Assembly: GCA_013821865.1 (NCBI GenBank)
Contig: PNJM01000018.1
Span: 1 to 16,950, forward strand
DNA: 16,950 bases
Direction of reading: 5' to 3'
Source: Rhodocyclaceae bacterium
Lineage (GTDB): Bacteria > Pseudomonadota > Gammaproteobacteria > Burkholderiales > Rhodocyclaceae
Shown here: in pieces, positions 14,920 to 16,950 of the stretch
How the letters are laid out: each line of letters opens with the position of its first letter
Position numbering within the stretch: position 1 is the first letter of the stretch
Position numbers and translations under genes: made by a program
Notes under the pieces: generated by a model
What the model saw: only the letters and a program-made list of their open reading frames with translations
Told to the model about the DNA's origin: nothing
The model's database searches: none

Positions 14920-16950
14920 ATGACCGAAATGCAGAAACTCTACCTGCTGGTTCCCCTGGCGCCCCTCGCCGGCGCCATCGTCGCCGGCCTGTTCGGCAAG
15001 TGGATCGGCCGCGCCGGCGCCCACTGGATCACCATCATGGGCGTGACCGTGGCCCTGATCGCCTCCTGGTTCATCTTCCAGGACGTGGAGCGGGGCAACG
15101 TCTACAACGGCCCGGTCTACACCTGGCTCACCAGCGGCAACCTGAAACTCGAGGTCGGCTTCCTCATCGACAAGCTCACCGTCACCATGATGCTGGTGGT
15201 GACCTTCGTCTCGCTCATGGTGCACATCTACACCATCGGCTACATGGCGGAAGACCCCGGCTACCAGCGCTTCTTCAGCTATATCTCGCTGTTCACCTTC
15301 TCCATGCTGATGCTGGTGATGTCGAACAACTTCCTCCAGCTGTTCTTCGGCTGGGAGGCGGTGGGCCTGGTTTCATACCTGCTGATCGGTTTCTGGTACA
15401 CGCGGCCGACGGCAATTTACGCCAATCTCAAGGCCTTCCTGGTCAACCGCGTCGGCGACTTCGGCTTCCTGCTCGGCATCGGCCTCATTGCCGCCTACTG
15501 CGGCACGCTGGACTACGCCCAGGTGTTCGCCATGGGCCGGAAACTGGCCGGCACCAGCATCGAACTGTTCTCCGGCGTGCCCTGGGCGCTGATTTCGGTC
15601 ATCTGCATCTGCCTGTTCATCGGCGCCATGGGCAAGTCGGCCCAGTTTCCCCTGCATGTCTGGCTGCCCGACTCGATGGAAGGCCCGACGCCGATCTCCG
15701 CGCTGATTCACGCCGCCACCATGGTGACAGCCGGCATCTTCATGGTTTCGCGCATGTCGCCGCTGTTCGAACTGTCGCAGGCGGCGCTGTCCTTCGTCAT
15801 CGTCATCGGCGCGATCACCGCCCTCTTCATGGCGCTGGTCGCCATCGTGCAGACCGACATCAAGCGCGTGGTGGCCTATTCCACGCTGTCGCAGCTCGGC
15901 TACATGACCATGGCGCTGGGCGCCTCGGCCTACTCGGCGGCGATCTTCCACCTGATGACCCATGCCTTCTTCAAGGCGGTGCTGTTCCTCGGCGCCGGCT
16001 CGGTCATCATCGCCCTGCATCACGAGCAGGACATGCGCCGCATGGGCGGCCTGCGCAAGTACATGCCCATCACCTACCTCACGGTGCTGATCGGCGCCAT
16101 CGCCAACGCCGGCCTGCCGCCCTTCGCCGGCTTCTTCTCGAAGGATTCGATCATCGAGGCGGTGCATCTGACGACGACGCCGGGAGCGGGGTTTGCCTAT
16201 GCCTGCGCGCTGATCGGCGTGTTCGTCGGCGGCCTGTATTCCTTCCGCCTGGTGTTCTTCGCCTTCCACGGCAAGGAGCGCTTCCGCGAGGCGCATGCCG
16301 AACATGGCCATGATGTCCGCGTCGGTGACGGCCATCACGACGACCATGGCCATCACGGGCCTCATGGCGACCATCAGCCGCACGAGTCGCCCTGGGTGGT
16401 GACCGTGCCGCTGATCCTCCTGGCGATTCCGGCCGTCTGCGCCGGCTGGCTGATCGGGCCGATGCTGTTCGGCGGCTACTTCGGCAACTCGATCGTCATT
16501 GCACCGGAGCATCCGGCCCTGGCCCGGATGGCGGAAGAGTTCCACGGCGTCCTCGGCATGATCGCCCACGGCGTGACGACACTGCCGTTCTGGCTTGCCG
16601 TGAGCGGCGCGGCCACCGCGTGGTACCTCTACATCCTGCGGCCGGATCTGCCGGCGGTGATCAAGCGGAAGGCCGGCTTGCTGGCCACCATCCTGGAAAG
16701 GAAATACGGCTTCGACGAGTTCAACGAGTTCGTTTTCGCCGGCGGCGCGCGCCTGCTCGGCCGCGGCCTGTGGAAGGGCGGCGACCAGATGCTGATCGAC
16801 GGCCTGGCAGTGGACGGCTCCGCCAAGCTGGTGGGCTGGGTCGCCTCCGTGGTGCGCCTGTTCCAGTCGGGATACATCTACCAGTACGCGTTCTTCATGA
16901 TCATCGGCCTCCTGGTTCTGATGATGATATGGCTGCCGCGGCTGGGAATG
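14920..16950 (+). CDS. nuoL: NADH-quinone oxidoreductase subunit L (3' partial)
   Basis: Distal antiporter-like subunit of complex I, translocating protons and bearing the long lateral helix. 677 codons are open to the window end, so the stop lies just outside. Key residues are present: E146 in FGWEAVGLVSY, K239 in MGKSAQFPLHVWLPD, H264 in ALIHAATMVTAG, H344 and H348 in FHLMTHAFFKA and K408 in FFSKDSI. Between the antiporter core and the C-terminal part is a His/Asp-rich segment (residues 459-488, eleven histidines). The visible length exceeds the 613 residues of E. coli NuoL, partly from this segment and later loops. AGGGA at 14910-14914 precedes the start. Confidence 0.96.
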   Translation, partial: MTEMQKLYLLVPLAPLAGAIVAGLFGKWIGRAGAHWITIMGVTVALIASWFIFQDVERGNVYNGPVYTWLTSGNLKLEVGFLIDKLTVTMMLVVTFVSLMVHIYTIGYMAEDPGYQRFFSYISLFTFSMLMLVMSNNFLQLFFGWEAVGLVSYLLIGFWYTRPTAIYANLKAFLVNRVGDFGFLLGIGLIAAYCGTLDYAQVFAMGRKLAGTSIELFSGVPWALISVICICLFIGAMGKSAQFPLHVWLPDSMEGPTPISALIHAATMVTAGIFMVSRMSPLFELSQAALSFVIVIGAITALFMALVAIVQTDIKRVVAYSTLSQLGYMTMALGASAYSAAIFHLMTHAFFKAVLFLGAGSVIIALHHEQDMRRMGGLRKYMPITYLTVLIGAIANAGLPPFAGFFSKDSIIEAVHLTTTPGAGFAYACALIGVFVGGLYSFRLVFFAFHGKERFREAHAEHGHDVRVGDGHHDDHGHHGPHGDHQPHESPWVVTVPLILLAIPAVCAGWLIGPMLFGGYFGNSIVIAPEHPALARMAEEFHGVLGMIAHGVTTLPFWLAVSGAATAWYLYILRPDLPAVIKRKAGLLATILERKYGFDEFNEFVFAGGARLLGRGLWKGGDQMLIDGLAVDGSAKLVGWVASVVRLFQSGYIYQYAFFMIIGLLVLMMIWLPRLGM

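Noticed and set aside
15000..16313. 437-codon plus-strand frame overlapping nuoL
   Set aside because: It is a +1-type shadow of nuoL, whose own frame (14920 to the window end) has all family motifs but no stop in the window.
1..16950. Mobile elements, CRISPR arrays, toxin-antitoxin or defence genes
   Set aside because: None seen: every long plus-strand gene is a recognised core gene, and no regularly spaced repeats, transposase motifs or terminal inverted repeats were found.

Overview
The window looks like a chromosomal core region of a betaproteobacterium, perhaps from the Rhodocyclales or a related group; this is judged by eye from the proteins, high GC content and gene order, not by a search. 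All recognised genes lie on the + strand. The order pstSCAB, tpiA, secG, tRNA-Leu(GAG), nuoA onward, with nuoC and nuoD as separate genes, fits that assignment.

Layout: 1-3768 holds the high-affinity phosphate ABC transporter pstS (its first few codons lie before the window), pstC, pstA and pstB. No phoU follows pstB. A 157-base gap contains a likely terminator hairpin and a good sigma70-type promoter, followed by tpiA (triose-phosphate isomerase) and secG (Sec translocon subunit). At 5076-5173 a TATAAT box sits inside an A/T-rich inverted repeat ahead of a complete tRNA-Leu with anticodon GAG. A 154-base leader that can form four hairpins separates the tRNA from nuoA. From 5413 to the window end runs the respiratory complex I operon nuoA-B-C-D-E-F-G-H-I-J-K-L, with mostly overlapping or closely spaced genes. 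nuoL is open at the right edge, and nuoM and nuoN presumably follow.

Working together: NuoE, F and G form the NADH-oxidising module. NuoB, C, D and I form the connecting module with the quinone site. NuoA, H, J, K and L belong to the proton-translocating membrane arm. All the expected cofactor-ligand and proton-path residues checked are present. NuoG lacks the optional N7 cluster.

I do not see a novel multi-gene system. The unusual material is non-coding: a G/C-rich REP-like element between nuoG and nuoH that supplies the nuoH ribosome binding site and a 26-codon bridging ORF, a related-looking sequence at the nuoC/nuoD junction that would encode the NuoC tail, the structured nuoA leader, and the palindromic promoter region of the tRNA. 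Long antisense ORFs are codon-bias shadows of the real genes.
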